Source of the DNA: JANXSG01 sp038203935
GTDB taxonomy: Bacteria > Armatimonadota > Chthonomonadetes > Chthonomonadales > Chthonomonadaceae
DNA: 64,000 nt
Reading direction: 5' to 3'
NCBI GenBank assembly: GCA_038203935.1
Contig: JBBRDM010000001.1
Location: forward strand, 1 to 64,000
In this document: positions 19,140 through 29,066 of the stretch, piece after piece
Layout of the letters: the number at the start of each line of letters is the position of its first letter
Position numbering within the stretch: position 1 is the first letter of the stretch
Made by a program: the position numbers and the translations under genes
The notes under the pieces: model-generated
What the model was told of the DNA's origin: nothing
Databases searched by the model: none
Seen by the model: the letters and a program-made list of their open reading frames with translations, nothing else

Positions 19140-19425
19140 GTCAGATAGAAACGGCCCTCATCCCCCGGCCCCTTCTCCCAAAAACAGGAGAAGGGGAGAT
19201 TAAACACACAAATTAGCCCCTCTCCTCCGAGCTTGCGAGGGCATAGGAAGGAGCGGGGTTGGGGTGAGGTTAAAACTCCCTCTCCCACGAGGAACGAACG
19301 AATCGGTAGGGCAGATGCTCCGTCGTCTGCCGAGGGAATCGGCAGGCATTCCCCCTTCTCCTGTTTTTGGGAGAAGGGGGCAGGGGGATGAGGGCAATTG
19401 TAGTTGGGGTGGGGTGCATTTGACA
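19140..19425 (+). repeat. Interspersed GC-rich repeat, copy 4 (two head-to-head halves)
   Basis: It contains cttctcccaaaaacaggag (about 19174) and, in opposite sense, ccttctcctgtttttggg (about 19354). These two halves face each other around a central block holding the cgaatcggtagggcagatgc motif. It is the inverted counterpart of 9650-9921 and ends about 19425, within the presumed start region of the next gene. The 18902-19139 gap shows no gene. Confidence 0.8.
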
Positions 19426-21717
19426 CATTCACATACACATTCATTTTATATATCGGGCGGGACGCTTCCTATAGATGCGAACTCTTATGTCGTACGCCAG
19501 GCGGATACCGAGCTTTTCGAGGCGCTTCGAAACGCGGAATTCTGCTACGTCCTGAATACTCGCCAGATGGGAAAATCATCCCTGATGGTGCGCACCGCCA
19601 ACCGCCTCAGGCATGAAGGCGTCGCCGTGGTCGGCCTGGATATCACCGCGGTAGGGCAAAACCTGACGCCTGTCCAGTGGTACGACGGCCTTTTAGCTCT
19701 CCTGGGAGAGCAGCTTCATCTCGAGACGCCGCTTGAAGATTTCTGGCTGAAGAATGCCCATCTCGGACCGATGCAGCGATTTATGGCCTCTATTCAGCAG
19801 GTGGTGCTGCCAAATGTGCCAGGGCCTGTGGTTATCTTCGTCGATGAAATTGATGCCGTGCGTTCGCTGCCTTTCTCAGCGGATGAGTTTTTTGCCGGCA
19901 TTAGAGAGTGCTACAATCGCCGTGCAATGGTGCCTGAGTTCAAGCGCCTTACTTTCTGCCTGCTTGGGGTCGCTACGCCCACCGATCTTATCTCCGATGT
20001 CCAGCTTTCTCCTTTCAATATCGGCCGCCGAATACCGCTGCACGATTTTATTCCCGCAGAGGCCGCTGCTCTGGCAGAAGGAATGGAAAACGGCGTTTCT
20101 GTACTGCAGCGGGTGCTCTACTGGACAAACGGAAATCCCTACATGACTCAGCGCCTTTGCCAGGCGATAGTCGAATTCGCTTTTGTAAGTAAAAGGGCGG
20201 CGCATAGCTCGGATGTGGATCGTCTGTGCGCCGAGCTCTTCCTGACAAAATCCGCCCACGTCAGTGATGATAATCTGGCATTTGCGCGGAACAGATTGCT
20301 GCAGAGCGATGGCGATATTGCGGCGGTGCTGGAGCTGTATCAGCAGATATGGAATGGAAAGCACATCCCGGACGATGAAACGAATCCCCTGACAAGCATT
20401 CTAAAACTTTCGGGGGTTGTGCGTAAAGATGCCGGCTGCCTTGCCATTCGAAACAAAATATACAGAGAGATGTTCGACCGCGATTGGGTACGCGAGCATA
20501 TGCCGGATGCCGAGAAACGGCGGCAGCGCGCAGCCTATCGAAAAGGGCTGGCACGAGCAGCAGCAGTGGGAACCTGTGGAGTTCTGCTGCTGGGAACCCT
20601 GACTTTCACCGCCTTATCGAACGCCCGCACCGCTAGAATCGCACTGCAAAGCGCCATCGTGGAGCGCAACCACGCCCGGCAGGAGAAAAATCGCGCGGAT
20701 CAAAATGCGCGCGATTTACTAATTGAACACAATCACGCCTTAGCCGAAAAAGAACGAGCAGATCGTATGGCGAGGGCGATGGAACTGTCATTTGCACCGA
20801 AAAAACTGAAACCGCCGGATCCGTCTGCGCTGGCCGTCACGGATCAAAACAAGATATCTGGAGAATCTCAGTCTCGATCTCAGAAACCTGAACCAGAACG
20901 AATCGCAGATTCGAAGACTCAGAAATCCCCAGTGCTGGCAGTGGGAAGCAGCCATTTGAACGGCTCAGGAAATACAGACCTGGCGACAGCGAAAGTACAC
21001 TACTCAACGCTGAATAAAAATCAGCACGCTGTCACAAAAAAACCGGAGCCTATGACAGCAAAAATACACTACTCACCACTGAATAAAAATCAGCAGACTG
21101 TCACAAAAAAACCTGAACCTACGACCGCGAAAGTCCAGTATTGGAGTGCCAATCCTAATCCGCCGGAACAGACAAGAAAACCTGCGACATCGCGAAGCCT
21201 GAGCGGCGGCTCTTCTCAATCTGGATTCATACCTTATATTCATTCGAAACTGGGACTTGGAAGCCCGCCAAATACGCAAATAGATGCCGCGTCTTTGAGT
21301 GATGAAAATGCGCTGCCCTCTGGTTTCTGGCTCTTTAAAATGGAACCGGCACAGGCAGACATAATCAAGCGGGGCGGCACTACTCAGTTCAATATCCGGG
21401 CCATCGATGTTAACGATTGGCATGTCGAAGCTGTCTACAGCCTGGGCCAGCTGAAGGAAGAGGCGGTTTATCGTTTTAAATTCCGTGCCAGGGCGGATAG
21501 CCCAAGAAAGATGCTGCTGAATTTTCAAGTCGCTTCCGGAGACTTTCACAGCCTCGTTACGCCTTATCTTCAGGCGCATCTGGGGACGACATGGCGCATG
21601 TATCAGTTCGATGTGCAGCCTCGTAGTGTGGGTGAGCTCAATCAGGTAGCATTCTTTCTTGGCAATAAGCTGGGAAGTGTCTGGCTGAAGGATGTCAGTT
21701 TTGTAAAGATTTCGTAA
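19414..21717 (+). CDS. AAA_35 ATPase with membrane helix and C-terminal CBM-like domain
   Basis: The frame is open from 19264 but the first 50 codons are repeat sequence. A GTG at 19414 or TTG at 19420 are the likely starts, giving about 767 residues. From there: SYVVRQADTELFEAL, Walker A NTRQMGKSSLMV (about 47-58), VVIFVDEIDAV (Walker B), a membrane helix (about 380-400) and a short coiled coil. A Lys/Pro-rich linker with three imperfect repeats (TAKVHYSTLNKNQ, TAKIHYSPLNKNQ, TAKVQYWSANPN) follows. A beta-rich C-terminal domain of about 135 residues resembles carbohydrate-binding module 4/9 folds. The topology suggests cytoplasmic ATPase and external sensor. Related proteins usually have WD40 or similar C-termini. 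It is a divergent neighbour of the BTAD gene, which has the same ATPase type. Confidence 0.8.
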   Translation: MHLTHSHTHSFYISGGTLPIDANSYVVRQADTELFEALRNAEFCYVLNTRQMGKSSLMVRTANRLRHEGVAVVGLDITAVGQNLTPVQWYDGLLALLGEQLHLETPLEDFWLKNAHLGPMQRFMASIQQVVLPNVPGPVVIFVDEIDAVRSLPFSADEFFAGIRECYNRRAMVPEFKRLTFCLLGVATPTDLISDVQLSPFNIGRRIPLHDFIPAEAAALAEGMENGVSVLQRVLYWTNGNPYMTQRLCQAIVEFAFVSKRAAHSSDVDRLCAELFLTKSAHVSDDNLAFARNRLLQSDGDIAAVLELYQQIWNGKHIPDDETNPLTSILKLSGVVRKDAGCLAIRNKIYREMFDRDWVREHMPDAEKRRQRAAYRKGLARAAAVGTCGVLLLGTLTFTALSNARTARIALQSAIVERNHARQEKNRADQNARDLLIEHNHALAEKERADRMARAMELSFAPKKLKPPDPSALAVTDQNKISGESQSRSQKPEPERIADSKTQKSPVLAVGSSHLNGSGNTDLATAKVHYSTLNKNQHAVTKKPEPMTAKIHYSPLNKNQQTVTKKPEPTTAKVQYWSANPNPPEQTRKPATSRSLSGGSSQSGFIPYIHSKLGLGSPPNTQIDAASLSDENALPSGFWLFKMEPAQADIIKRGGTTQFNIRAIDVNDWHVEAVYSLGQLKEEAVYRFKFRARADSPRKMLLNFQVASGDFHSLVTPYLQAHLGTTWRMYQFDVQPRSVGELNQVAFFLGNKLGSVWLKDVSFVKIS

Positions 21718-21736
21718 CTCCTTTTTACGATTTGCT

Positions 21737-21900
21737 GTTCCAGGTTAACTCCCCGGCTTAATATCCTGCCGGTTAACTCCAGACTTAATATCCTGCCGGT
21801 AACCTCTCCAGCATAAATATCCTGCAGGAATCTAATCCTTACCGGCACGGCGAAAGTCTTTCTGGTTAACCCCCCGACGTAAATTTCTCTATTTCATACA
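21737..21900 (+). repeat. Degenerate tandem repeat, about 28 bp unit
   Basis: Three imperfect units of the type ggttaactccccggcttaat followed by atcctgcc run from about 21742 to 21826. A fourth partial unit (ggttaaccccccgacgtaaa) is at about 21872. Unit lengths are 27-29 bp. They lie between the AAA gene and the HAF gene and have no coding potential. Confidence 0.75.
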
Positions 21901-21963
21901 CGCTGTGATATACAGCCGCCTGCGATACTGCATATATTAACGTTCTCGAACAGGAGAATTTCG

Positions 21964-22992
21964 ATGCAGATACGCAGGGCAAAAATTGGTGTCGTCCTTA
22001 TCCTTCTTCCCTTATGGATATTTCTTCTCTCTCGGAGGAACCACCAGGTTTATGTGGTTCAGGAACTCAGTGTTCCCGGGTACACCGATACGGCGGCTTT
22101 GGCCATCAACGACCACAGGCAGGCGGTGGGGCTGTGCACTTCCGCAAATGCTCCCCGGCAGGGCATCCTCTGGGAAAATGGCAGGGCTGTGCACCTGGGA
22201 GCGCTTGGAGGCTTATGGAGTCAGGGAAACGGCATCAATGAGAAGGGGCAGATTGTAGGGGCCGCATCTTCATTTAAAGGATTCTCTCGCGCGTTCCTCT
22301 GGCAAAATGGCCGCATGATAGACCTGGGCACCCTGGGCGGGAAGCAGAGCGAAGCCATGGCCATCAATAACCTGGGCGAGATAGTGGGCTGGGCTGAAAC
22401 GGTTCGGGGTAAACGCCATGCTTTTCTATGGCAAAAGGGGCGTATGATCGACTTAAAAACCCTGGGAGGAGAACAGAGCGAGGCGAGGGCGATTAATGAT
22501 GCGGGCCAAATCGCAGGCTGGGCAGATCTACGTTCCGCTGATCGTCATGCTATTCTCTGGGACCAGTGCCAGCTTCATGATTTAGGCACATTTGGAGGCC
22601 CGAATAGTCAGGCCAATGCCATCAATATTCAGGGAGAGGTGGTGGGATATGCCGATACATCCAGCCTCGCCCGGCACTCTTTCCGCTGCACAAAGGGAGC
22701 GATGGCAGACCTGGACTCACGCGCGGATCTATCCGATGACTCCACCGCCACTGCCATCAATAACAGCGGGCAGATCGTGGGGTTTTGCTCGGGCATTCAT
22801 GTCGATGGTAACCATGGTGCAGACCTGGCATTCAAAATGCACGGCGATCATCTGGAACTGCTGCGCAGCCTGCTTCCAGGCACATCGGGGTATCGTCTCA
22901 AGGACGCGGCCGGCATCAACAGCGCAGGGGATGTCATCGCTAACACCGTCAGCACAAATGGCAGCCTCGCCCTCCTCCTGCTCAAAAAGTAG
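21964..22992 (+). CDS. Secreted HAF-repeat protein
   Basis: 342 residues, ATG after a caggag ribosome site. The N-terminus has a membrane/signal segment (about 8-24: IGVVLILLPLWIFLLS). The body consists of about six HAF repeats, each with an AINDxGQIVGWA-type strand and a HAFLWQNGRMIDLGTLGG-type strand. Such repeats are predicted to form an extracellular beta-propeller-like fold of unknown ligand. Length is normal for the family. A monocistronic gene between a tandem repeat and the intron-bearing region. Confidence 0.85.
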   Translation: MQIRRAKIGVVLILLPLWIFLLSRRNHQVYVVQELSVPGYTDTAALAINDHRQAVGLCTSANAPRQGILWENGRAVHLGALGGLWSQGNGINEKGQIVGAASSFKGFSRAFLWQNGRMIDLGTLGGKQSEAMAINNLGEIVGWAETVRGKRHAFLWQKGRMIDLKTLGGEQSEARAINDAGQIAGWADLRSADRHAILWDQCQLHDLGTFGGPNSQANAINIQGEVVGYADTSSLARHSFRCTKGAMADLDSRADLSDDSTATAINNSGQIVGFCSGIHVDGNHGADLAFKMHGDHLELLRSLLPGTSGYRLKDAAGINSAGDVIANTVSTNGSLALLLLKK

Positions 22993-23146
22993 CTCCATTA
23001 ATACCTGTTAGGAAAGAATGATTACGGCGGAACCCGGCAAATACTTCCTCTGCGGGTCTTCCATTACCAAGCTCCCTCTGTTCCAAACCACGCTGGATGC
23101 CCTCTGTAGTTTCCGCTTGCTCCAGGCGTTCTTCCAGCATCAGCCG
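22982..23146 (-). pseudogene. Antitoxin-like gene remnant
   Basis: Minus-strand frame with MLEERLEQAETTEGIQRGLE then GRPAEEVFAGFRR, ending at a stop inside the 3' end of the HAF gene. The phrase GRPAEEVFAxFR is typical of the C-terminus of small RelB/Phd-like antitoxins. A frame break and a stop lie just before the first Met. A further piece (GKAEFIVPDAES) in another frame at about 23150-23195 may be its N-terminus. No toxin gene accompanies it. Confidence 0.5.
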
Positions 23147-23218
23147 CTAACTCTCTGCATCCGGTACGATAAACTCCGCCTTGCCATGGACCGTTTAAAC
23201 AACTGGATTTTTCGTCTC

Positions 23219-23271
23219 CCTCATCTGAGAATAAAAATCATCGATCTTGCAAAAGTAATCTGTGTAATCTG
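23219..23271 (+). repeat. Inverted-repeat (MITE-like) element copy A, left part, interrupted by intron
   Basis: catctgagaataaaaatcat continuing to gtaatctgtgtaatctg is the same sequence as in copies B (27058-27393, inverted) and C (42812-43128). It stops exactly where the group II intron begins and resumes at 25201. Confidence 0.8.
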
Positions 23272-25200
<1,929 letters not shown>

Positions 25201-25355
25201 TGGATAAAATGCTTTTAAATCCTTAGATTGTGAGATTCCTTTTATAGGGAATGCTTCAGATTTTTTATCCACAGATTACACAGATTAGCACAGATTACAT
25301 TGTTTCTATCATGCAGGGGACAGCATTGCGAATAATTTTCAATTAAGATTATATT
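25201..25355 (+). repeat. Inverted-repeat element copy A, right part
   Basis: tggataaaatgcttttaaat through the inverted arm tttatccacagattacacag to ttaagattatatt. Together with 23219-23271 it reconstitutes an element like copies B and C. The arms pair to form a long hairpin of about 40 bp per side. Confidence 0.8.
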
Positions 25356-25368
25356 GAAACCTCTCAGA

Positions 25369-25497
25369 ATGTACCGGCCTCCAAATGATCTGTCAGCCGA
25401 GGGAAAACAGTATCTGATCGAAGTTTACGATTGGCTTTCTGAGGGTTTCGATACGTCCGATCTGCTGACCGCAAAGGCGATAATTGAGCAGCTATAA
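25369..25497 (+). pseudogene. C-terminal fragment of an adenylate-cyclase/ATPase-type protein
   Basis: A 42-codon frame ends YDWLSEGFDTSDLLTAKAII followed by EQL and stop. The motif xxYDWFTEGFDTxDLxxAKALLxEL is the usual C-terminus of large STAND-like ATPase/adenylate cyclase proteins. The rest of the gene is missing upstream, where the repeat element begins. Confidence 0.55.
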
Positions 25498-25637
25498 ATA
25501 TTTTTTAATTAAATTTTTACTAACGGGTTAAATAACGTTTAACTAACGCCGTCTCTGGTAAATTGGTGCGAATACGATTGATGATACGCAATCTGTCATT
25601 AAACAAACCAAATTTTTAACCACGAGAAGGGAAAAAA

Positions 25638-25815
25638 ATGTTAGCTCAACAAGTGATTGGCGCTTTCCGCGCCCCACTGCGCGGAGATTTGATTGAACCC
25701 GGAGACACGCACTACGATGAGGCGCGAAAACTTCACCCGCCTGGCTCAAATCAAATCCGAATATGATTCGCAGAATCTATTCCATATCAATCAGAATGCA
25801 AAGCCTGCGCCGTAG
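25638..25815 (+). pseudogene. FAD-linked (berberine-type) oxidase remnant with internal deletion
   Basis: The first 32 codons read FRAPLRGDLIEPGDTHYDEARK, the N-terminus of BBE-type FAD oxidoreductases. After a one-base frame change at about 25726 the sequence continues NFTRLAQIKSEYDSQNLFHI and NQNAKPAP-stop. That is the family's C-terminus (NxxRLxxIKxxYDPxNxFRxNQNI). About 400 residues of the middle are missing. An in-frame stop follows if the first frame is used. The 25498-25637 gap holds nothing coding. Confidence 0.7.
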
Positions 25816-25902
25816 GAACTGTTATAAATATCGGCAGCAGAACGAACTCAATCCAAACCACTATATTGTGGTATTTACGAGAATACAAGGAAAGCATCTG
25901 AA

Positions 25903-26868
25903 ATGAAATACAACATGTTTAGACGAGATTCATCGATTGCCGCTCTTGCGGGTCTGGTATCAATATTCGCCCAGCCTGCATATGCTCAAGCCCCGCTAGC
26001 CAGTCCTGCCGTAATCAGCGGGAACACAACTCCACCCGCCGCTCTGCAAGGCAGCGCCAAGGGACTCCTGCTTGGCACGAATTCGAACTTTCAGTGGATT
26101 CAATCCTACGGTGGCCCCCTGATTCTGAACAGCAACGGCGGTCAGGGAGGCGGTAATCTGGTGGGGATCGGGCTTACCAATCCAACTTGGACCCTCGATG
26201 TCGCCGGGACTATCCGCGGTACCGGCGATGGCCCCAATTTTGCGTCTCCCGGTATCATTGGCAGAGCCTCTTCTCAGCCGGGTGTCTTGGGAATGAGCAC
26301 TGGAGGGAACGGAGTTTATGGTCAGGGAGGCAGTGCAGGCGTAGTGGCGAATGGAATACAGTATGGCGTTTATGCATTCTCAGCAGGCTTTGCAGGGTTT
26401 TTTCGCGGCAATGTGCTTGTTCAAGGCAATGTAACTTATACCGGAGCGCTTACTCACACTTCGGACTCTCGTTACAAAATCGACGTGCAGCCGCTTAGCA
26501 GTGCGCTGAATACCATCAAAAAAATGAACGCTGTCACTTACCAGTTCAATCGCAGCGCATTTCCAAATATGAATTTCCCTTCTGCACGTCAGATCGGATT
26601 CATCGCACAGGATGTCCAGAGTGTCCTTCCTCAGCTTGTCAGCAAAGATCGTGATGGCTATCTGTCGGTCGATTATATGCAGATGATTCCAGTACTGGTT
26701 AAAGCTATTAAGGAACAGCAGAATACGATCGATGATTTGAACCAGAAGATTCAGAGATTGAACAATTTGGAAGCCAAACTCGACTCGCTGATCGGATATA
26801 CAAAGATGACTCATCACGATAAGGCTAATAAGGTTCGACATGCAACGACTGTTGCATCCGTCCGATAG
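25903..26868 (+). CDS. Secreted tail-fibre-type protein with peptidase S74 chaperone domain
   Basis: 321 residues with a signal peptide (1-29, ending AYAQA), a Gly/Asn-rich beta region with LDVAGTIRG typical of phage-tail-like head domains (about 85-170), and a C-terminal S74 intramolecular chaperone domain. This has TSDSRYKIDVQPL (about 186-198), QIGFIAQDVQSVLPQLV and LSVDYMQMIPVLVKAI, then a coiled coil. In the family the domain trimerises and cleaves itself off at a conserved Ser near the DSRYK motif. Function here is probably a surface fibre of unknown ligand. A candidate terminator follows. Confidence 0.85.
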   Translation: MKYNMFRRDSSIAALAGLVSIFAQPAYAQAPLASPAVISGNTTPPAALQGSAKGLLLGTNSNFQWIQSYGGPLILNSNGGQGGGNLVGIGLTNPTWTLDVAGTIRGTGDGPNFASPGIIGRASSQPGVLGMSTGGNGVYGQGGSAGVVANGIQYGVYAFSAGFAGFFRGNVLVQGNVTYTGALTHTSDSRYKIDVQPLSSALNTIKKMNAVTYQFNRSAFPNMNFPSARQIGFIAQDVQSVLPQLVSKDRDGYLSVDYMQMIPVLVKAIKEQQNTIDDLNQKIQRLNNLEAKLDSLIGYTKMTHHDKANKVRHATTVASVR

Positions 26869-26877
26869 CCACTGATC

Positions 26878-26912
26878 ATTCCAGATAGTATCACGGTAGT
26901 TCTATCTGGAAT
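26878..26912 (+). terminator. Inverted repeat after the S74 gene
   Basis: An 11-bp perfect stem (attccagatag and ctatctggaat) with a 13-nt loop, 10 bp after the stop. No run of T follows, so factor-independent termination is uncertain. Confidence 0.5.
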
Positions 26913-27057
26913 CAAGCTCGATTCTGCTCATCTGGGCTCATTAAAACGACTTGTATAACCCGGTATAATAATCGAACTCGAAATAATCGAGCCTATGTTT
27001 TGCCGGGTTATCTCTATGAAAAATCACTTCAAAATTCTAGGCTGGATTTTCGTTATT

Positions 27058-27393
27058 ACTCATGTTACGCAGCCAAGCAGTTCATTAAGATTATATTATT
27101 TCTATCATCTAGTCGCGTGCATGATAGAAACAATGTAATCTGTGCTAATCTGAGTAATCTGTGGATAAAATGCTTTTAAATCCTTAGATTGTGAGATTCG
27201 TTTTATAGGGAATGCTTCAGATTTTTTATCCACAGATTACTCAGATTAGCACAGATTACTTTTGCAAGATCGATGATTTTAATTCTGAGATGAGGGATTT
27301 GAAATTCTATTTCGGTAACGTTCTTTTCGGAGAACACTTTTAAAAGCTATGGGCAGCTTGATCCTGAGAACTGCTCGCCTGCGTAACATCAGT
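27058..27393. repeat. MITE-like element copy B with terminal inverted repeats
   Basis: About 336 bp with imperfect 26-bp terminal inverted repeats: left actcatgttacgcagccaag and cagttc, right reads the complement of actgatgttacgcaggcgag and cagttc. Inside is the pair of long arms gtaatctgtgctaatctg... and their complement around a short central region (about 27137-27260). It has no transposase. Copy C (42812-43128) is the same in the opposite orientation. It lies directly in front of the hydrolase gene and could supply its promoter. Confidence 0.8.
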
Positions 27394-27450
27394 GATTATA
27401 TGCGGGTTGGCACGGAAATCATGATGACCATTCGACATAAGCGAGGCTCA

Positions 27451-28392
27451 ATGAAGATCAAAGTAATGTATGTCCTGCTGCTTGCATCAACCAGCGTTAC
27501 CGGATGCAATGCGCAAAAACTCCCCAATGCCCAGATGACTCTCACACAAGCTCGAAAAGGGTTTGAAAACACTGTTCAGAATAACACCCGCCCTAAAGAG
27601 CCCGTTGATCCCGCACCACCATCCATATTCAAGATGATAAAATACCTCTCGCCTGTGGGTAAATTATCCGCCTATCTCACACTCAATCCTAATGACGGAA
27701 AGAAGCACCCCGCGATGGTATGGATTACCGGTGGGGATTGCAACTCTATCGGTGACGTCTGGACACCGAAGCCGCGAAATAATGATCAAACCGAGGTGCA
27801 GTATCGGAGTGCAGGAATCGTAATGATGTATCCTTCCCTTCGTGGTGGAAATGATAATCCTGGATTAAAAGAGGGTTTTTATGGCGAAGTTGACGATGTT
27901 ATTGCTGCCGTAAAGTATCTGAAGCAGCTGCCCTATGTCGATGCCTCTCATATCTACCTGGGCGGACATAGTACCGGCGGAACTTTAGCGATGCTGACAG
28001 GTGAGTCCACCTCGCTTTTCCGGGCCATTTTCGCGTTCGGGCCTGTAGGTGATGTTTCAGGATACGGCACCGATTCTGGGTTTCTTCCCTTTGATATTTC
28101 AAATACGAAGGCAGTCAGGTTAAGATCTCCCGGATATTGGATGTCCTCGGTTACCTCTCCCATGTGGGTTTTCGAAGGCAGCGAACGCCCCGGGAATCGT
28201 ACCTCTGTGGAGGCGATGGCCCAGTATTCACGAAATCCCAAAATTCACTTCCTTATTGTAGACGGTGCAAACCATTTCTCAATACTCGCTCCCACGAACA
28301 AATTGATAGCACAAAAAATTATCCAGGATACTGCTGAACCAGGCAAATTAACATTCTCAAAACAAGAAGTGGACGCAAATTTTAATCAATAA
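27451..28392 (+). CDS. Lipoprotein alpha/beta hydrolase (prolyl oligopeptidase/dienelactone hydrolase-like)
   Basis: 313 residues from the ATG at 27451. The frame extends upstream to 27349 but that part is repeat DNA. The N-terminus MKIKVMYVLLLASTSVTGCN is a lipoprotein signal with lipobox VTGC. The catalytic Ser is in GGHSTGGTLAML (about 171-182). A His is near the end in DGANHFSIL. The acid could be in the VFEGSERPGNR region. The strand YLKQLPYVDASHIYLGGHS is typical of S9-type and dienelactone hydrolase-type enzymes. Probably a membrane-anchored esterase or peptidase. Substrate unknown. Confidence 0.8.
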   Translation: MKIKVMYVLLLASTSVTGCNAQKLPNAQMTLTQARKGFENTVQNNTRPKEPVDPAPPSIFKMIKYLSPVGKLSAYLTLNPNDGKKHPAMVWITGGDCNSIGDVWTPKPRNNDQTEVQYRSAGIVMMYPSLRGGNDNPGLKEGFYGEVDDVIAAVKYLKQLPYVDASHIYLGGHSTGGTLAMLTGESTSLFRAIFAFGPVGDVSGYGTDSGFLPFDISNTKAVRLRSPGYWMSSVTSPMWVFEGSERPGNRTSVEAMAQYSRNPKIHFLIVDGANHFSILAPTNKLIAQKIIQDTAEPGKLTFSKQEVDANFNQ

Positions 28393-28442
28393 ATGCTCTC
28401 GATGAACGAAAACATACGCTAAGAAATCGGCAGCAGCATCGC

Positions 28443-29003
28443 TCATAATCTGGCATTAATCTCTGCCAGGTCAAATGCTTCGGGATCAAACTCCCCGCCG
28501 ACCCATTCCAGCAGCTCTTTATGCTGCTCATGCTCGGGGTTGAATACCGCTTCCACAAATTCGAAATATCCCCACGGTCCTCCGCAGTCCTCCGGAGGAC
28601 AGGCACGTTTTCCTGCAATACAGACTGGATAATTCTTACCCGGTTCTGCGGGCAATATCTTTTCCACTACGACCAGGTGATGCCAGCCATCGCCGAAGTC
28701 ATAATCATAACGAAATTTGCTCTTTTCGACAGGCGCTATCTGTGATAGATGAATCCGGCGTTCGTCCTGCATCCAGTTATTGAGTTCCGGGTCGGGAAGC
28801 GCATAGGTAATATCTCCCACGCAAAAAGCATGCAGATGCGCATCTTCCCATCCCATCGCCGCCTGGATCAGACGATGCAATTTCGGCAGGAGAATCGTTC
28901 CCGGCACCTGCACACGCCGCCAGATCGGCGGGCGAATATACTCCAGAGTGATTTTGATCTGGTAGATGGTCACAGCTTTGTTATTGCTTACACTTGTTCG
29001 CAT
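28443..29003 (-). CDS. pRiA4b ORF-3-like protein
   Basis: 186 residues from the ATG at 29001-29003 with ggggag upstream. The frame continues up to 29054 without a ribosome site. The family features are YQIKITLEYIRPPIWRRVQV, HRLIQAAMGWEDAHLHAF, YDYDFGDGWHH and CPPEDCGGPWGY. This family occurs on plasmids and with mobile elements, often close to recombinase genes. Its biochemical function is unknown. It follows the serine recombinase gene by 63 bp in the same direction. Confidence 0.88.
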   Translation of the reverse strand: MRTSVSNNKAVTIYQIKITLEYIRPPIWRRVQVPGTILLPKLHRLIQAAMGWEDAHLHAFCVGDITYALPDPELNNWMQDERRIHLSQIAPVEKSKFRYDYDFGDGWHHLVVVEKILPAEPGKNYPVCIAGKRACPPEDCGGPWGYFEFVEAVFNPEHEQHKELLEWVGGEFDPEAFDLAEINARL

Positions 29004-29066
29004 TTTTTCTCCCCGGCAGTCACCGCCAGCAGCGAAGCCCGGAATAGTATTCACGTTCTCCCGGCA

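Noticed and set aside
18953..19444. 163-codon minus-strand frame between the two AAA genes
   Set aside because: Most of it is repeat copy 4 and it overlaps the BTAD leader; no domain.
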